A stretch of 64,000 nt of DNA from Pardosa pseudoannulata. Lineage: Eukaryota > Arthropoda > Arachnida > Araneae > Lycosidae. Below, in pieces: positions 28,723-43,765 of the stretch; the stretch's first letter is position 1, and each line of letters starts with the position of its first letter. The DNA lies in the NCBI GenBank assembly GCA_032207245.1, contig CM063502.1, positions 139,619,173 to 139,683,172 of the forward strand. The letters run 5' to 3'. Made by a program: the position numbers and the translations under genes. Below the pieces are notes generated by a model. It had not been told where the DNA came from. It did no database searches and was given only the letters and a program-made list of their open reading frames with translations.

Positions 28723-29702
28723 AACTGTAGTGTAGTGTAGTAAGTGTTTAAAAACTGTAAAAAAATGCATTAATTTGGACTCGTCTGACCTATTATATTC
28801 TAGCTAAAATACAGCTGATTTTTGATGTCTCAAATTTATAGGGACAGAAGAAAATATTCTAAGTCTAAACATATCAGAAACTCAAGATATCACAAAACTC
28901 ACATATAATTTTTTACTCGGGGTAGATAAAGCTTATAGTAAAAATACACAGTACTCTTTTGGGTTTATTCAAACTATTTTAATATATATAAAATAATTAG
29001 TTTTTTTACAAAGAATTAAATAAAGCTTTTCATACATCTTACGGGTTTTTATTAAAAGATGAAAACCCAATGAAATAATACAGTACAGATGAGTAACGTG
29101 AACTGCATTAACGATTATAAGCATTCGTCGATGCTTTATTATCTACAATACTAAAGAATTATCTTCCTAATCACTGTCTTTTAAAGATTTTAAAGATTTT
29201 AAAGATTTCTTTTTCTGCGATGAAGTTTTAATTGCAAATGTATTTGTGCGGGACAACTTATGTGCGTGGTACCAAGTACGAAAATTCTGCTGATTTTTCT
29301 TCAAATGGTTTTTTAACATTTCCGAATTCCTTCTTAAAACATTTATTGATCTCTTCCTCAGACTCAGCTTACAATAAGAAATTTTTACATTTTTCAAAAC
29401 AATTGGAAATAAATAGTTCCAAGGAAATGTCTTTTTTTACAATCCACTAAAAACCATTCGAATAGGTTCCAAAAATGAAATAATACTCATCTGTTTATTA
29501 TTCTTTCTATATCAGTGATAAATTTCTTTATCAATAACTCCTGCAATATATCTTTGACTAAAGGATTATGAATCGGTTAGTAGAATGAAGTTTTGATATA
29601 TTCTATCAACTTTCTTATATGTTTTTTTATTTAAATACGCTGGGGCATTGTCCTACTATTATTTACATATTATTGTATAATGATTAAACAATAAAACATT
29701 CT

Positions 29703-29911
29703 TATATTTTATATGAGCGGAACGATGGCCGAATGGTTAGGGCACTGACCTTCGGAGCCAGAGTTCGTGGGTTCGAGTCCCACTGACGCATGGATGTTCG
29801 TAGCCGTTCGGAATCGGCTTTAAACAGTAGGTCCCGGTCTCATTAGCCCTCGTGTAGCAAATAGTAGACCGTAGTGCTCCCAACCAACCAACCAACCTAT
29901 ATTTTATATGA
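29703..29911 (+). mobile_element. Full-length tRNA-derived SINE with perfect 14-bp TSD
   Basis: The body at 29717-29897 (181 bp) is flanked by identical TATATTTTATATGA at 29703-29716 and 29898-29911. The head has the A-box region GATGGCCGAATGGTTAGGGC and an anticodon arm CTGAC-CTTCGGA-GCCAG, giving a TCG anticodon (tRNA-Arg-like). The T-arm GTGGG-TTCGAGT-CCCAC contains a B box. The tRNA-unrelated part carries GATGTTCGTAGCCGTTCGG, CAGTAGGTCCCGGTCTCATT and GTAGACCGTAGTGCTCCCAA. The tail is a (CAAC)n repeat, four CCAA steps. The acceptor stem does not pair, so it is not a tRNA gene. SINEs of this kind are transcribed by Pol III from the A/B boxes and copied by a partner LINE; no partner is present here. 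Confidence 0.95.
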
Positions 29912-31556
29912 AATTTCAAACTAAGACTGTTCACAAATTCCTTACACAAAGTAGAGTTCATCGGAGTTTTATTGTTTTTTTAATTTACTTGCAATGATAT
30001 TCTCTGTATTACAGGTATTTTATTTGTATTTGATAATATTAAAATTAGTTTTTGAATTTACCATTAATAACGTTAAGTGATTATTTTTAGGCTTATTTTG
30101 ATGTTAGATCTCAATTTTTCCAATACGAGTCACTTGCATCTTTTGATAACATTCAACATACAAAGCCGCTGGTTTCTGTTGCCCTTTTATTTGTAGGAGT
30201 ATCAGATAACTAGGGTAACTTCACTCCCTGTAAACGGATAATACAAGTACATCTAAGCCGTATTCGGGAATTGAATCAAAGCTCATCGGGTGGGATAACA
30301 CAACACACTAACAATCTGATACATAAAGATAAAAGTTTTTTGCTTAATTTCTGAGAAAGACCCTTCTTGAAACAACAAAATTCTTTTAGGAAAGTATTTA
30401 TAAGTCAAAAGAGTTTCATAAATATTGAAAACATCTAATGCTTTGTAAAAATTTAAAATAGTGGATGAATTTCAATAGTATTTCTTGAATATCTGGATAG
30501 GGGAAACCTTGATTTTTCTACATTGTATATCAAGACCAACATTGATTCGGTATTGCTCTAGAATCTGCTCATTATAAGATACTGTTGTGGACCTGGAAGT
30601 TTTTTACCATCCTCAATTTAATGTTACTTTTCTTCAATTATCTAAGAAATCTAAAGATCAACGAAAGAGGACATGTAAGAATTTACTTTTTTCGTCTAAC
30701 CTTCGATTTAAATAGACGAAATTTCTTTTGACAAATTTTAAAGTAAATTTAAGACATAAAACATTCGAGGTAACCAGATATTTGAGATAGTCCACCTTAT
30801 ATAAAAGGATTTAAACCCAATGTAATAAAATATTTGAAAAATATTAAATTTTCCGATATATGCAGTAAAAAAATAATAAGATATCTAGAATAAAGAATAA
30901 TATTTTGAAAAGACACTCATGTTTGTATTTTTATTTAATAAAGGCTAACTTATAATCCTTTTAATATATTGAACAACAAAGGAAATCTTTAGTTGTATTA
31001 CAAGAGATTTTAACACGTTTGTCAAAATGAGCTCATAATACTTTTGCATCCAAGCTGTATAAAATATTTTAGAGCTCTTACAGATGCCTAAAAAGAAATC
31101 TATAAATTGTCGGCAGACGCTACGATTGTTCAGTTTGTTTCGAAAGAAATTGACCATAAAAAGAATGGTTCTCATTGTGGTTGACAAAAGTAAATTCCTT
31201 TCAACTCAAAATTATTGGTTTTGGATATTTTGCTTTTACTAGTCTTATTACTTTAAGCAATTGAGTTTGGCGCCACGAGAGTTTATTGGTCAAGTCTTCT
31301 GCAGCTGATTTCGGAGGAAACTTTAAGCACTGAAGAAATATGAAAGCTTCAACGAAAGTATGTACAACAATAATAAAGTTATAAGATGAAAGGATTTACA
31401 AAATTGCGTTTGTTTTACATGTTTTCTTTAAAGAGTTTAACTACTTACTATTTTACTATTTCTAGTATTTCTAGTAGTTTCCTATTTTAAGTAAAATTTA
31501 ATATTAACATGAAAAATAAGTCTTACATATATACCACATATAGATGTATATATATA
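29912..31556. other. AT-rich intergenic DNA, nothing recognised
   Basis: No gene, TE terminus or tandem repeat recognised; the minus-strand frame 30945-31187 is unremarkable. Confidence 0.55.
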
Positions 31557-33695
<2,139 letters not shown>

Positions 33696-34297
33696 TTAAC
33701 CACTTAATGCTTTAGAACGAGCACTGCTAGCGCAAGTCATGCTTTCCAAATCGCATCAACCCGAGTGCTGCTCGCCGGTTTCAATATGTTTGTAGTTTGC
33801 ACAACAGATGAACGATCCACACTGGCCAGACGCAGTTGAATATTTGTTCAAACTAGTGGATATTGTATTCTTTGATATATACTATTGTAAAACATTGCAA
33901 AACCTTTTGTAAGTATTTATTTTCAGCATTTTTACCCCTTCAAAATTTCTGAATAATTCGTTTTTTTATTTATATGCGTATATGTATATTGATAAAATGT
34001 TTGATTTTGAAGGGTTCTAAGGGAAAGACTATATTGGTGTGAAACTTGTGATGTCGGTTTTGAAATTTATCATAATAAAGCAAGTTATTAATTTCTTTAT
34101 AATGTTTTCTCTTATTATAATTTATATTAGTAATATTTAGTAATTATTTTTCAATTTGTATTTCCCTCTGTTTTTATAATTTTTTTTTTGTTTTGTTATT
34201 ACCTGAATTTATATTTAGTACATTTCAAATGTAAAATAAAAAACCCGATGTTTTTAGTTAGATTTTTGCAAAAATAACCCGAGCGTGAAGGGGTTAA
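33696..34297. mobile_element. Candidate piggyBac-type MITE, 602 bp
   Basis: It is bounded by TTAA at 33696 and 34294. The left end TTAACCACTTAATGCTT and the right end read on the minus strand, TTAACCCCTTCACGCTC, agree at 13 of 17 positions. A GC-richer subterminal region on the left holds imperfect repeats of a CGAGCACTGC / GAGTGCTGCTCG motif. No coding. The right-hand 240 bp plus about 400 bp of flank are repeated in the array that follows, so the element may have seeded it. Confidence 0.45.
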
Positions 34298-34637
34298 AGG
34301 TCGTCGTAAAGTTTCGCAAAGTGTCACGAATAAGTCTTGTACTCAATTTCGTGCTTGTGAATTGCATAATTTACAGGGCATCCTGTTTACATAATCCACA
34401 CTGAGTATTTTTATTAGTATTAGATACTTATTTTTTAAAATTTAATTACTAAGGTATCTTTAATACAGCACGTGATTATGTATTAGTACTGCTTTCTTAT
34501 ACAACTTTAAAAGCTTTACATAAATTTTTGTTACATGTGCAATAATAAAAGTTGTACATTATAATTTTGAATATACTTCGTTTCATTTAAACGTCATTTT
34601 ACGTTATTCCCTTGTAAAACGTATAAATATGGCTTTT

Positions 34638-34705
<68 letters not shown>

Positions 34706-36235
34706 GACACACTCTCAAGAGATTTTAGAGCCATGTTTTGAAATTTATCATAATAAGGCAAGTTAATAATTTTTTTTATAATGTTTTCTCATATTATAAT
34801 TTATATTAAAATATTTAATAATTATTTTTCAATTTGTATTTCCCTCTGTTTTTATATTTTTTTTTTGTTTTGTTATTACCCATTTTTATATTTAGTACAT
34901 TTCAAATGTAAAATAAAAATCCCGATGCTTTTAGTTACATCTTTGCAAAAATAACCCGAGCGTGAAGGGGTTAAAGGTCGTCGTAAAGTTTCACATAGTG
35001 TTACGAATAAGTCGTACTAAATTTCGTATTTGTGAATTGCACCATTTACAGGGCATCCTGTTTACATAATCCACACTGAGCATTTTTATTAGTATTAGAT
35101 GCTTATTTTTTAAAATTTAATTACTAAGGCATCTTTAATACAACATGTATTTATATATTAGAACTGCTCTCTTATATAACTTTAAAATCTTAACAAAAAG
35201 TTTTGTTAATTGTGCAATAACAAAAGTTGTACATTATAATTTTGAATAGACGTCGTTTTATTTAAACGTCGTTTTACGTTATTCTCTTGTAAAACGTATA
35301 AATGGGGCTTTTCTTTATATATATCTGACACATTCTCAAGAGATTTTAGAGCTATGTTTTGAAATTTATCATAATAAAGCAAGTTATTAATTTTTTATAA
35401 TGTATTCTCTTATTATAATTAATATTATTAATATTTAATAAATATTTTTCAATTTGTATTTCCCTCTGTTTTTATAACTTTTTTGTTTGGTTATTACCCA
35501 TTTTTATATTTAGTACATTTCAAATGTAGAATAAAACCCCCGATGTTTTTAGTTACATTTTTGCGAAAATAACCCTAGCTTGAAAGGATTAAAGTTCGTT
35601 GTAAAGTTTTGCATAGTGTCACGAATAAGTCTTGTACTAAATTTCGTACTTGTGAATTCCATAATTTACAGGGCGTCCTGTTTACATAATCCACACTGAG
35701 CCTTTTTATTAGTATTAGATGTTTTTTTTTAATATAATTACTAAGCTATCTTTAACACAGCTTTTGTTTTGTTATAACCCATTTTTATATTTAGTACATT
35801 TCAAATGTACAATAAAAAAACCCGATGTTCTTTGTTACATTTTTGCGAAAATAATCTGAGCATGAAGGGGTTAAAGGTCGTCATAAAGTCACGAATAAGT
35901 CTTGTACTAAATTTCGTACTTGTAAATTGCACCGTTTACAGGGCATCCTGTTTACATAATCCACACTGAACATTTTTATTAGTATTAGATGCTTATTTTT
36001 TTTAATTTAATTACTAAGGTATCTTCAGTACAGCATGTGTTTATGTATTAGTACTGCTCTCTTACTTAACTTTAAAAGCTTAACATAAATTTTTGTTAAA
36101 TGTGCAATAACAAAAGTTGTACAGTATAATTTTGAATATACGTCGTTTTATTTAAACGTCGCTTTACGTTATTCTCTTGTAAAACATATATGATTTTCTT
36201 TATATATATCTGACAAACTCTCAAGAGATTTTAAA
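34056..36235. repeat. Tandem array of ~620-680-bp units carrying a MITE end
   Basis: Units start with TTTTGAAATTTATCATAATAA at about 34056, 34736 and 35354. A fourth, 5'-truncated unit joins near 35763 at TTTTGTTTTGTTATAACCC. Each unit carries GTAAAATAAAA, CCCGATG, a CGTGAAGGGGTTAA piggyBac-type end or its decayed form, ACAGGGCATCCTGTTTACAT and AATCCACACTGAG. Each ends in ATATCTGAC followed by CTCTCAAGAGATTTTA. The first unit is longer because its TATATATATCTGAC site has grown into a 63-bp AT tract. No frame is conserved across units. Confidence 0.9.
34641..34703. repeat. (AT)n tract expanded inside one array unit
   Basis: 63 bp of AT occupy the place where the next units have only TATATATATC. 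Confidence 0.95.
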
Positions 36236-36959
36236 GTCTGTTTCTAAATTATATATGTTTCGCCCCGAATAAAATGCCACACCATAAATCGATATTTATA
36301 CAGAAACATGGGAATAATATTTAAAATATAAAGGCTGATTTTTCGCACATTTTAAAATCCCCGTAGGTGGTTTTCTTATCCCAGTGGGAACGCCACTACG
36401 ATAAAATTGTTATATTCTGAGGAAAAAATGAGATTTTAGAGGTTGACATAAATTGAGAAATAATATATTCATCAGACGCATTTTCAGGAATGTGACATTT
36501 TATTTGGTCGCTGAAAATGCATTCAAGAGAATGGACTTATTTCATTTTTTCGCAGAAAATTCGAGTCCATATGCTTGAAGCATATTTAAAAAAATGACTG
36601 AAGAGAGTTTTACTTCCAAACAGAAATTCAGTACTTTCCTACAGAATTCGTGGCATTGAGTAAGTATATATAAAAATGTAGTAATCCCATTTTGTAAATT
36701 TAAAAATATCTTATTCTATTTATCATAACATTACAATAACAATCCTAACAATCATAATATAAATACGCTGCGTAAACATATGCATATAACGTTGTATTTA
36801 TTTTGTTAATTAGTTATAACACTTTAAACGTAAATAAAATATAATTCAGTAAGGGATTTACTATCTATGAGAAATTTGAATCCGAAGAAATGCTTCAAAA
36901 TGAGAAGTTAATTTCTAATTCCATTTTCAAATTTAGATTATAATATAGTTTGTTTTATA
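36236..36959. other. AT-rich spacer with no recognised feature
   Basis: Sequence between two repeat regions, with no coding signal. The first part (36240-36420) has slightly higher G+C but no recognisable element ends. Confidence 0.45.
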
Positions 36960-38250
36960 TTAAGTAACAGTGTATCGTATTATAGAGATATAATTTTTTC
37001 TTTTTTTTTTTGCTGAATAATAAATGTTTAAATATTTCACTTATTTAGGTCCAGTATCAGTAGTTTAAAAACGTAGCCTTTTATTAGATTTGAGCAATAT
37101 AACTTAGTTTCATTAACTTTTGTGTAACACAAAATTGATCGTAGCTATCGAAATCAATCTTAGTTGAGAGCAAGTGCATAAAATGTGGTGCAAATAGAAA
37201 ATTATGTCACTTATAAAAACAATGATCATCCACCAATAAAAAATGGAATTAGCGTGACAATATGATAGCTTGTTTGGTAATACTCTTCTTGTATAACCAG
37301 TGCTGGATTTTTCTATAGGCTAACTAGGCTCCAGCCTAGGGTCTCAAGATCAAGAGGTGCCTTAATTCGAATTGTTCGTGAAATTAAAATTACACTATTC
37401 TAAAAACAGTGAACGCTAAAACACATAACAGTAAGAAAGGAGGAATTAAGGCGTATTTTATTTTCATAAAGATTTTCATTATTTTAATTCATTATTTTCA
37501 TTATTTCATTATTTTCATTATATTATGTCTTATGTTTGATCAGTTATTGTTACAAGTACTGTATATGGTGCTGAGACTAAATGTCTAAATAACTGTTCTC
37601 GACTTTTTTTTATTTATTATCCGTGCCAAATTTTTTATAAAGGTTAGTAACAATCACAACACTTTTCATTCAAAGTATTATATATCACAGAAATGATGTA
37701 TTTTATTATCTCTCATATAATTTACAAAGTTAGAAATGAAAGGTGAAAGGGCCTCGTATATGAAAAGGCCTAGGGCCTCTTTTCATGCAAATCCGCCCCT
37801 GTGAATAACACCATAATATTTTAAATCCATTATATCCCAGTACTTTTTAAAATAATGAATATGAGTTTAAAATAACTATTCGAGCTTGTTATCATAGGTT
37901 TGATTCACACTATGATTTCGTAGCCATTTATTGGCTCTAAGTAATATAACTGCTTCTCATCAAACTTTGTGTAGCACCAAATCAATAGCAACTATTCAAA
38001 CCAATCCTAGTTGAAGGCATGCATATGAAATGTGGTGCAGTTACAAAATGTATGTCACTTTTGAAATCATGAAAGCTTACTTCAACCTAAGAAGTGAGGA
38101 AGAGCGACAAGAGGACAGTTAGTTTAATTGCTTTCCTATTGAAATGAAATCCATAATATATTAAATCAATCACATCATTAGATTCATTTTCACGTATTTA
38201 ATACGTATTCGAAATAGCAGTCCAAACTTGTAACAACTGCTTATTCCTGT
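36960..38250. repeat. Degenerate tandem pair, ~343-bp unit, split by hAT element
   Basis: Unit 1 includes GTAGCC near 37072, AGCAATATAACT, TTTGTGTAACACAAAATTGA, AAATGTGGTGCAAAT and a TATGTCAC block. Unit 2 repeats the same order near 37920-38060 (GTAGCC, AGTAATATAACT, TTTGTGTAGCACCAAATCAA, AAATGTGGTGCAGTT, TATGTCAC). The offset is about 855 bp, or about 343 bp once the 504-bp hAT copy and one 8-bp duplicated target are removed. Upstream and downstream echoes suggest a once longer array. Confidence 0.65.
37298..37801. mobile_element. Non-autonomous hAT element, 504 bp
   Basis: The left end is CAGTGCTGGATTTTTC and the right end, on the minus strand, is CAGGGGCGGATTTGCATG. Both start with the CAG of hAT termini and share the CAG-G-(C/T)GGATTT core. 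Next come TAGGCTAACTAGGC / GGCCCTAGGCCTTTTC type subterminal motifs. The flanking octamers TGTATAAC (37290-37297) and TGAATAAC (37802-37809) match at 7 of 8, the expected hAT target duplication length. There is no transposase coding. It sits in unit 1 of the surrounding tandem pair, and unit 2 shows the uninterrupted sequence. Confidence 0.85.
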
Positions 38251-40605
38251 CAGAAGTCTTAAAGTATTTTTTTTCACTTTTATTAAGAATAAAAAGTATA
38301 ATTAATTCCATTTATAAAAAATAGTTACATTCTTATTGGGGCTGAAATCTCGATGGCACGTTATTCTTTGCTTTTATTTAAAAGAAACAAGTACATTAAC
38401 TAAAAAATTTTAATTCTTTTCTATATTTTGTTTCATTCTCTTTCAACGTCATTTTCCATTTGAAATTTTTACCTTGGTAAGAAGTAATTTTGATAAATGG
38501 AAGGTACGTTAAAAGTAATATTTTTTATGTGTAACTCCTTTTAAACAACTTAATTATTTCTGTAAGATTAAAAAAGTTACTTTAAAAAAGGATTTTCGAA
38601 AGATGTAACTTCCCCAGAAATTGTTGAAATTTCTTACAATTTCAGACATTGGATCGATTCCAAGTTCATTTAGGGTTATAAGTTAGGGCAAGCAAATTTA
38701 CGTTTTGCAAATTATTCCAAGAAAACGTCTTTTATTTACCATAACATGATAAAGACCACGAAAATATGAAATAAATTCTATTGCATATTAACTACTTTAG
38801 GCAGAAAATTAAGAAAAATATCAAGCAACCTTAATTTTGCAACATTTTCTTCCAAGAAATTTTGAATAAAATTTTAATAATATATTGAAAGTCATACTTT
38901 TGAATCAAACAATTAAAAACCTTTGCCAAACAAGTATAAAGTTTAAATGCTTAAACCACACCATTAGTGTAGTCGGTAACAATTAATGAATGAAGGTTTT
39001 TTTACTAATACGTCTCATAAATTTTAATGAAATCTTGGTGCACACGTAAAATGTATGTGTTTTGTTAGAATATAAATATTTAAGTAGGTAAATGTTTTTA
39101 AATTAAGAAATATTTCAAACATGTTTCAGTTCTAATAAAATCTCTAAACAGTACATTTAAAATGAGAAAAACGGGTAAATATAGAATAATTAATGTAACA
39201 GAATCATGAAAGCAAAAGGTATTTCTTATAAAATGATCTGCAAGGTAATTCAGAATATAATTTATACTTACAACTTAAATCAAAATGATCTCTAAAATAC
39301 ATTCTATAGAAGAAATAAATAATAAATAAGTATGCTTAATATAAAAATTTCCAAACACTTACGCAAACTTGAAAAAAATGAAATTTTAACAAATTAGTCA
39401 TTAAAACAGCCTCAATTTTTAACTTTCGGAATAATGTTAAATAATTCTTGAGGTAATAAAACTATGTAGTACAGAACAAAAAATAAGTTTATTTGTTGAG
39501 TAAAATGCTTTAAATCTTACTAATCTTGACATAGCATAATACTTTTAAAATTTCTATATTAATTGATTTACATTATTGTAATAAACAATTAATGAAATGA
39601 TTTCGCAATTTTATCAGACTTTATACAGTCTTAAATTCTTGTATAATTTTGTTAAGTATTAAAAAATTTATGATTGGTCAAAGCATTCACTCTTTTAGCA
39701 TGCATCAAGACTTCTTTAGAACATATTGATCTCCTTAATAAAGTATTAGAAAAATCGTAGATCAGTTGTAAGCTATGGGAAAATGTTCATGTTCTTTTCT
39801 GTTGAGCGTGACGTTTTTCTTTGTTCAATTCGTCTAAAATTTGCTAATACTGCATACGATAAAAATATGATAAAGTGTAGAAAAACACATGCCTCAAAAC
39901 TTAAATCGGACTCTACAAAAGTTTAAAGATTCAACTTTAAAACTGGTTTCTACAATGGTCTAATTATAATTTGCTTTGTCAAAGCCACTTTTAAATACAT
40001 TTTCAAAGTGAATTCCAGGAACTATACTCTGATATTTATATGAAACTTCTGTGTCCTAGCCTAAATCAATCTGCTTTTTAATTTCTTTTAAGAAAGTGTT
40101 TCACCAGGATAAAATAAAATATTTAATGCTTTAATATTTATTTTAATACTCTAAACGACAACACAAAAAATAACGAATATTTTGAAACTTTTCTGGTATT
40201 GCTCTTAAAGATATTTAGTAAGAAGATTGAGATTAACTTAACGTAATTAAATAGCAAAGTAATTTAGCTACGATGGTCTACATCTCAATATAAAGCTAAA
40301 TAATTGCATACATTAATAGCGTCATTCTATTCAGACTTAAAATAGGCACGATTAAATTTTAGGTGACAGCCCTCGCATATTCGCCTTGCATCATTAATCA
40401 CAGCAGGAAATATAAATGCATGGGATGATTCTACGTCATCTTTTATAGCAGTAAAAAGAAACAAATTTCTCGAAATCTACATAAACTAGGAATATGAAAA
40501 TTTATGTATTCAGTCGCTTCTTTGGAAAAGTAGGATTATATTATAAACTTAATTCTACGTTAAAATTTTATTTTCTGAAATTATTCCTGTTAACTTTCGT
40601 TTAAA
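38251..40605. other. AT-rich intergenic DNA, nothing recognised
   Basis: More than 2 kb of AT-rich DNA without coding signal, TE termini or visible tandem structure. Confidence 0.55.
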
Positions 40606-40670
40606 AGAGTGTCCCCCAAAGTGGTTCCTCCAGACCACCAAAGATTAATAAAAAATTAAATTAACTTGAG

Positions 40671-40903
40671 GGTACATGATCAATATCATTGTGGTTTTTG
40701 AACGTTTAAAATCAATTAAAATTGCTGGAATACATTTATAATTATTAAGATAAATAAAAAATTGTAATAAATAATTGATAGTCAATTTTAACTCTCGGAT
40801 TTATATAGTTAGGTACATAAAATAACTTATCTAAATAAATGAATAATCTGCTTCAAAAATATATTTCGATACGTATTTGTCAGATCCATTATTTAATCAT
40901 AAT
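40671..40903. repeat. Dispersed repeat, copy 1 of 2
   Basis: From ATCAATATCATTGTGG through TTTATATAGTTAGGTACATA to CAGATCCATTATTTAATCAT this matches 44331-44565 base for base with scattered substitutions. It is preceded at 40606 by a hAT-like sequence (GAGTGTCCCCCAAAGTGG), which may or may not belong to it. Non-coding; family unknown. Confidence 0.75.
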
Positions 40904-42142
40904 TTGTGTGTATTATAAAATACTTACAGCAGTTCCTTGGTTTTAATTTTATGTTTTACACAAAAATTTTAATTTTAATAAACATATTTCTTATTTATAT
41001 TTTTGCATCTTTTTTATATACTTTTTATACTCACCATTTAAGATATCCAAGTATAATTTTAGTTTTACCATCTATAGTTGTATAGAGTTATTTCTCTTAG
41101 TGCCAAAAGAATTAAGCCATTCACATTATAGTTTTGAAAATTACTGGTTCAAATTATTAGTTTTAAGGTGCAATATTACCTACACATTACTTAAATGACA
41201 AAAAAATACTGAATTTTACTTATAGTTCAAGTTTAAAAGTTTTGAATTAGGTCTCCTACGGCATTACATTATTTTCCGTTTTGTTGCATTGTAGTTAGAA
41301 TGTAGTGATCTACAACATTTTGCTGTCACAATCTGTCAACCATTTGTAGAATATGGATACATAAAACGCTATTGAACTTCTATCATCTTTTTATCCTCTC
41401 CCACGATTCCTTTCTCCTGTTTCTTCTAAAAGCAAACAATAGTTGCTGTTCGTCAGGGTTACCTCTATTCTCTTATACTATAAATTTTTAACCCTTAATG
41501 AGTACGTTCATTTTTAAGGCTAAGTAAAAAATATCTTTTTTTGAACAAGTAAATGACATTATGGAATGTTTAAAAAGAGTTGATCACTAGAGTGGTGAGG
41601 ATGCAATATTCAAGTTTGTTTAAGTTTCATATTTGTTTTACTCTCTGCAGTCCATAATAACTTTGATGTAATATTTTCATTAATGCATATTCGGCATTAC
41701 TATATTAAAATTACGAGCTTATGTAATGCAGTTATTCTATACTTCCTTTCCTATTAACTTTTTTTTTACTGTACTACCATATTGAATATTATTATTTTTT
41801 TAAATACAACGTAAACTTGAGTATTAGTGTTGTTCACTAGACATAAAACTGGTAATAAGTATTTTGTAAAGTTTTTTTTCCAATAAAGCAGGCAGAATAT
41901 ATAATTATCCTAATGCCATTCAAGGATGAAAAACACAAATATCTCTATTTAGGCTGCAAAGTTGTTACTCATTTAGCGCCACCTGAGAACCACGTGTATG
42001 TGAGAAATGCTACAGACGCGAGTAATACTGTACCTACTCAATGTGGTATCTAGTAATTTAAGAGCAAGGACCAAAAAGAAGATCATCCAATATTCCACTT
42101 TTAGAGGTATTATTTGAACTTATAAGACATTAAGATAAAGAT
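40904..42142. other. AT-rich intergenic DNA
   Basis: No gene recognised. TTAACCCTTAATGAGTACG at 41489 resembles a piggyBac-type end but has no visible partner. Confidence 0.5.
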
Positions 42143-43765
42143 AATAAGAACTCCACACTTTGAAAAGATTTACTTTTCGCGAAGTTTCAAATTTCGCATT
42201 AGAGGTTTTCTAAATCTAATCTGTTATTCTAGATTAATATAAATACCTGAGATTTAACTGATGACTTCCCTCCATTATCGCATAACTAAGTAAACACAAA
42301 TATTATTTTAATCGTTAAATATGATCTTTAATGATACTTGCAATTGATTTAATGTTTCTAGAATAAATTCATAATGCATTTCCAACCTACACTGATATTA
42401 AGTTTTGTAAATATCCTTTAAATAAAATAAATTAGGGATTTTATATGTCATGACAAACTTATTAACCCATCAAAATAAAATTAATAAGAACTCCACACTT
42501 TGAAAAGATTTACTTTCCGCGAAGTTTCAAATTTCGCATTAGAGGTTTTCTAAATCTAATCTGTTATTCTAGATTAATATAAATACCTGAGATTTAACTG
42601 ATGACTTCCCTCCATTATCGCATAACTAAGTAAACACAAATATTATTTTAATCGTTAAATATGATCTTTAATGATACTTGCAATTGATTTAATGTTTCTA
42701 GAATAAATTCATAATGCATTTCCAACCTACACTGATATTAAGTTTTGTAAATATCCTTTAAATAAAATAAATTAGGGATTTTATATGTCATGACAAACTT
42801 ATTAACCCATCAAAATAAAATTAATAAGAACTCCACACTTTGAAAAGATTTACTTTCCGCGAAGTTTCAAATTTCGCATTAGAGGTTTTCTAAATCTAAT
42901 CTGTTATTCTAGATTAATATAAATACCTGAGATTTAACTGATGACTTCCCTCCATTATCGCATGACTTAGTAAGCACAAATATTATTTTAATCGTTAAAT
43001 ATGATCTTTAATGATACTTGCAATTGATTTAATGTTTCTAGAATAAATTCATAATGCATTTCCAACCTACACTGATATTAAGTTTTGTAAATATCCTTTA
43101 AATAAAATAAATTAGGGATTTTATATGTCATGCCAAATTTATAACCCATCAAAATAAAATTAATAAGAACTCCAACCTTCAAAAAGATTTACTTTCCAAG
43201 AAGTTTCAAATTTCGCATTAGAGGTTTTCTAAATCTAATCTGTTATTCTAGATTAATATAAATACCTGAGATTTAACTGATGACTTCCCTCCATTATCGC
43301 ATGACTTAGTAAGCACAAATATTATTTTAATCGTTGAATATGATCTTTAAGGGTACTGAAAATTGATTTGACGTTTCTAGAATAAATTCCTAATGCATTT
43401 CCAATCTACACAGATATTTACGTTCGAAAATATCCTTTAAATAAAATAAATTATGGATTTTATATGTCATGCCAAATTTATAACCCATCAAAATAAAATT
43501 AATAAGAACTCCAACCTTCAAAAAGATTTACTTTCCAAGAAGTTTCAAATTTCGCATTAGAGATTTACTAAATCTAAACTGTTATTCTATATTAATCTAA
43601 ATTTCCCAGATTTCACTGATGACTTCCCTACGTTATCGAATGACTAAGTAAACGCAAATATTATTTGTGTCATTAAATCTAAACTTTAAGGATATTAGCA
43701 ATCGATTTGATGTTTCTAGAATAACCCTGTAATACATTTCTAATTTACACAGTTATTAACAGTCA
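42143..43765. repeat. Tandem array, ~4.8 units of 340 bp
   Basis: Units begin AATAAGAACTCCA at 42143, 42483, 42823, 43162 and 43501, so periods are 340, 340, 339 and 339 bp. Units 1 and 2 are nearly identical. Unit 3 shares its GCATGACTTAGTAAGCAC variant with unit 4. Units 4 and 5 share AACCTTCAAAAAG, and unit 5 is partial and the most diverged. Divergence increases from left to right, the pattern left when copying or exchange is recent on one side and edge units escape homogenisation. No open frame spans a unit. Confidence 0.95.

Noticed and set aside
29717..29790. Functional tRNA-Arg gene
   Set aside because: The anticodon and T arms pair, but the acceptor stem does not, and the sequence continues into a conserved tRNA-unrelated SINE body with a tail and target duplication.
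41489..41510. piggyBac-type end TTAACCCTTAATGAG
   Set aside because: No second inverted terminus or homologous copy was found nearby, and a TTAA followed by CCC is expected by chance in such DNA.
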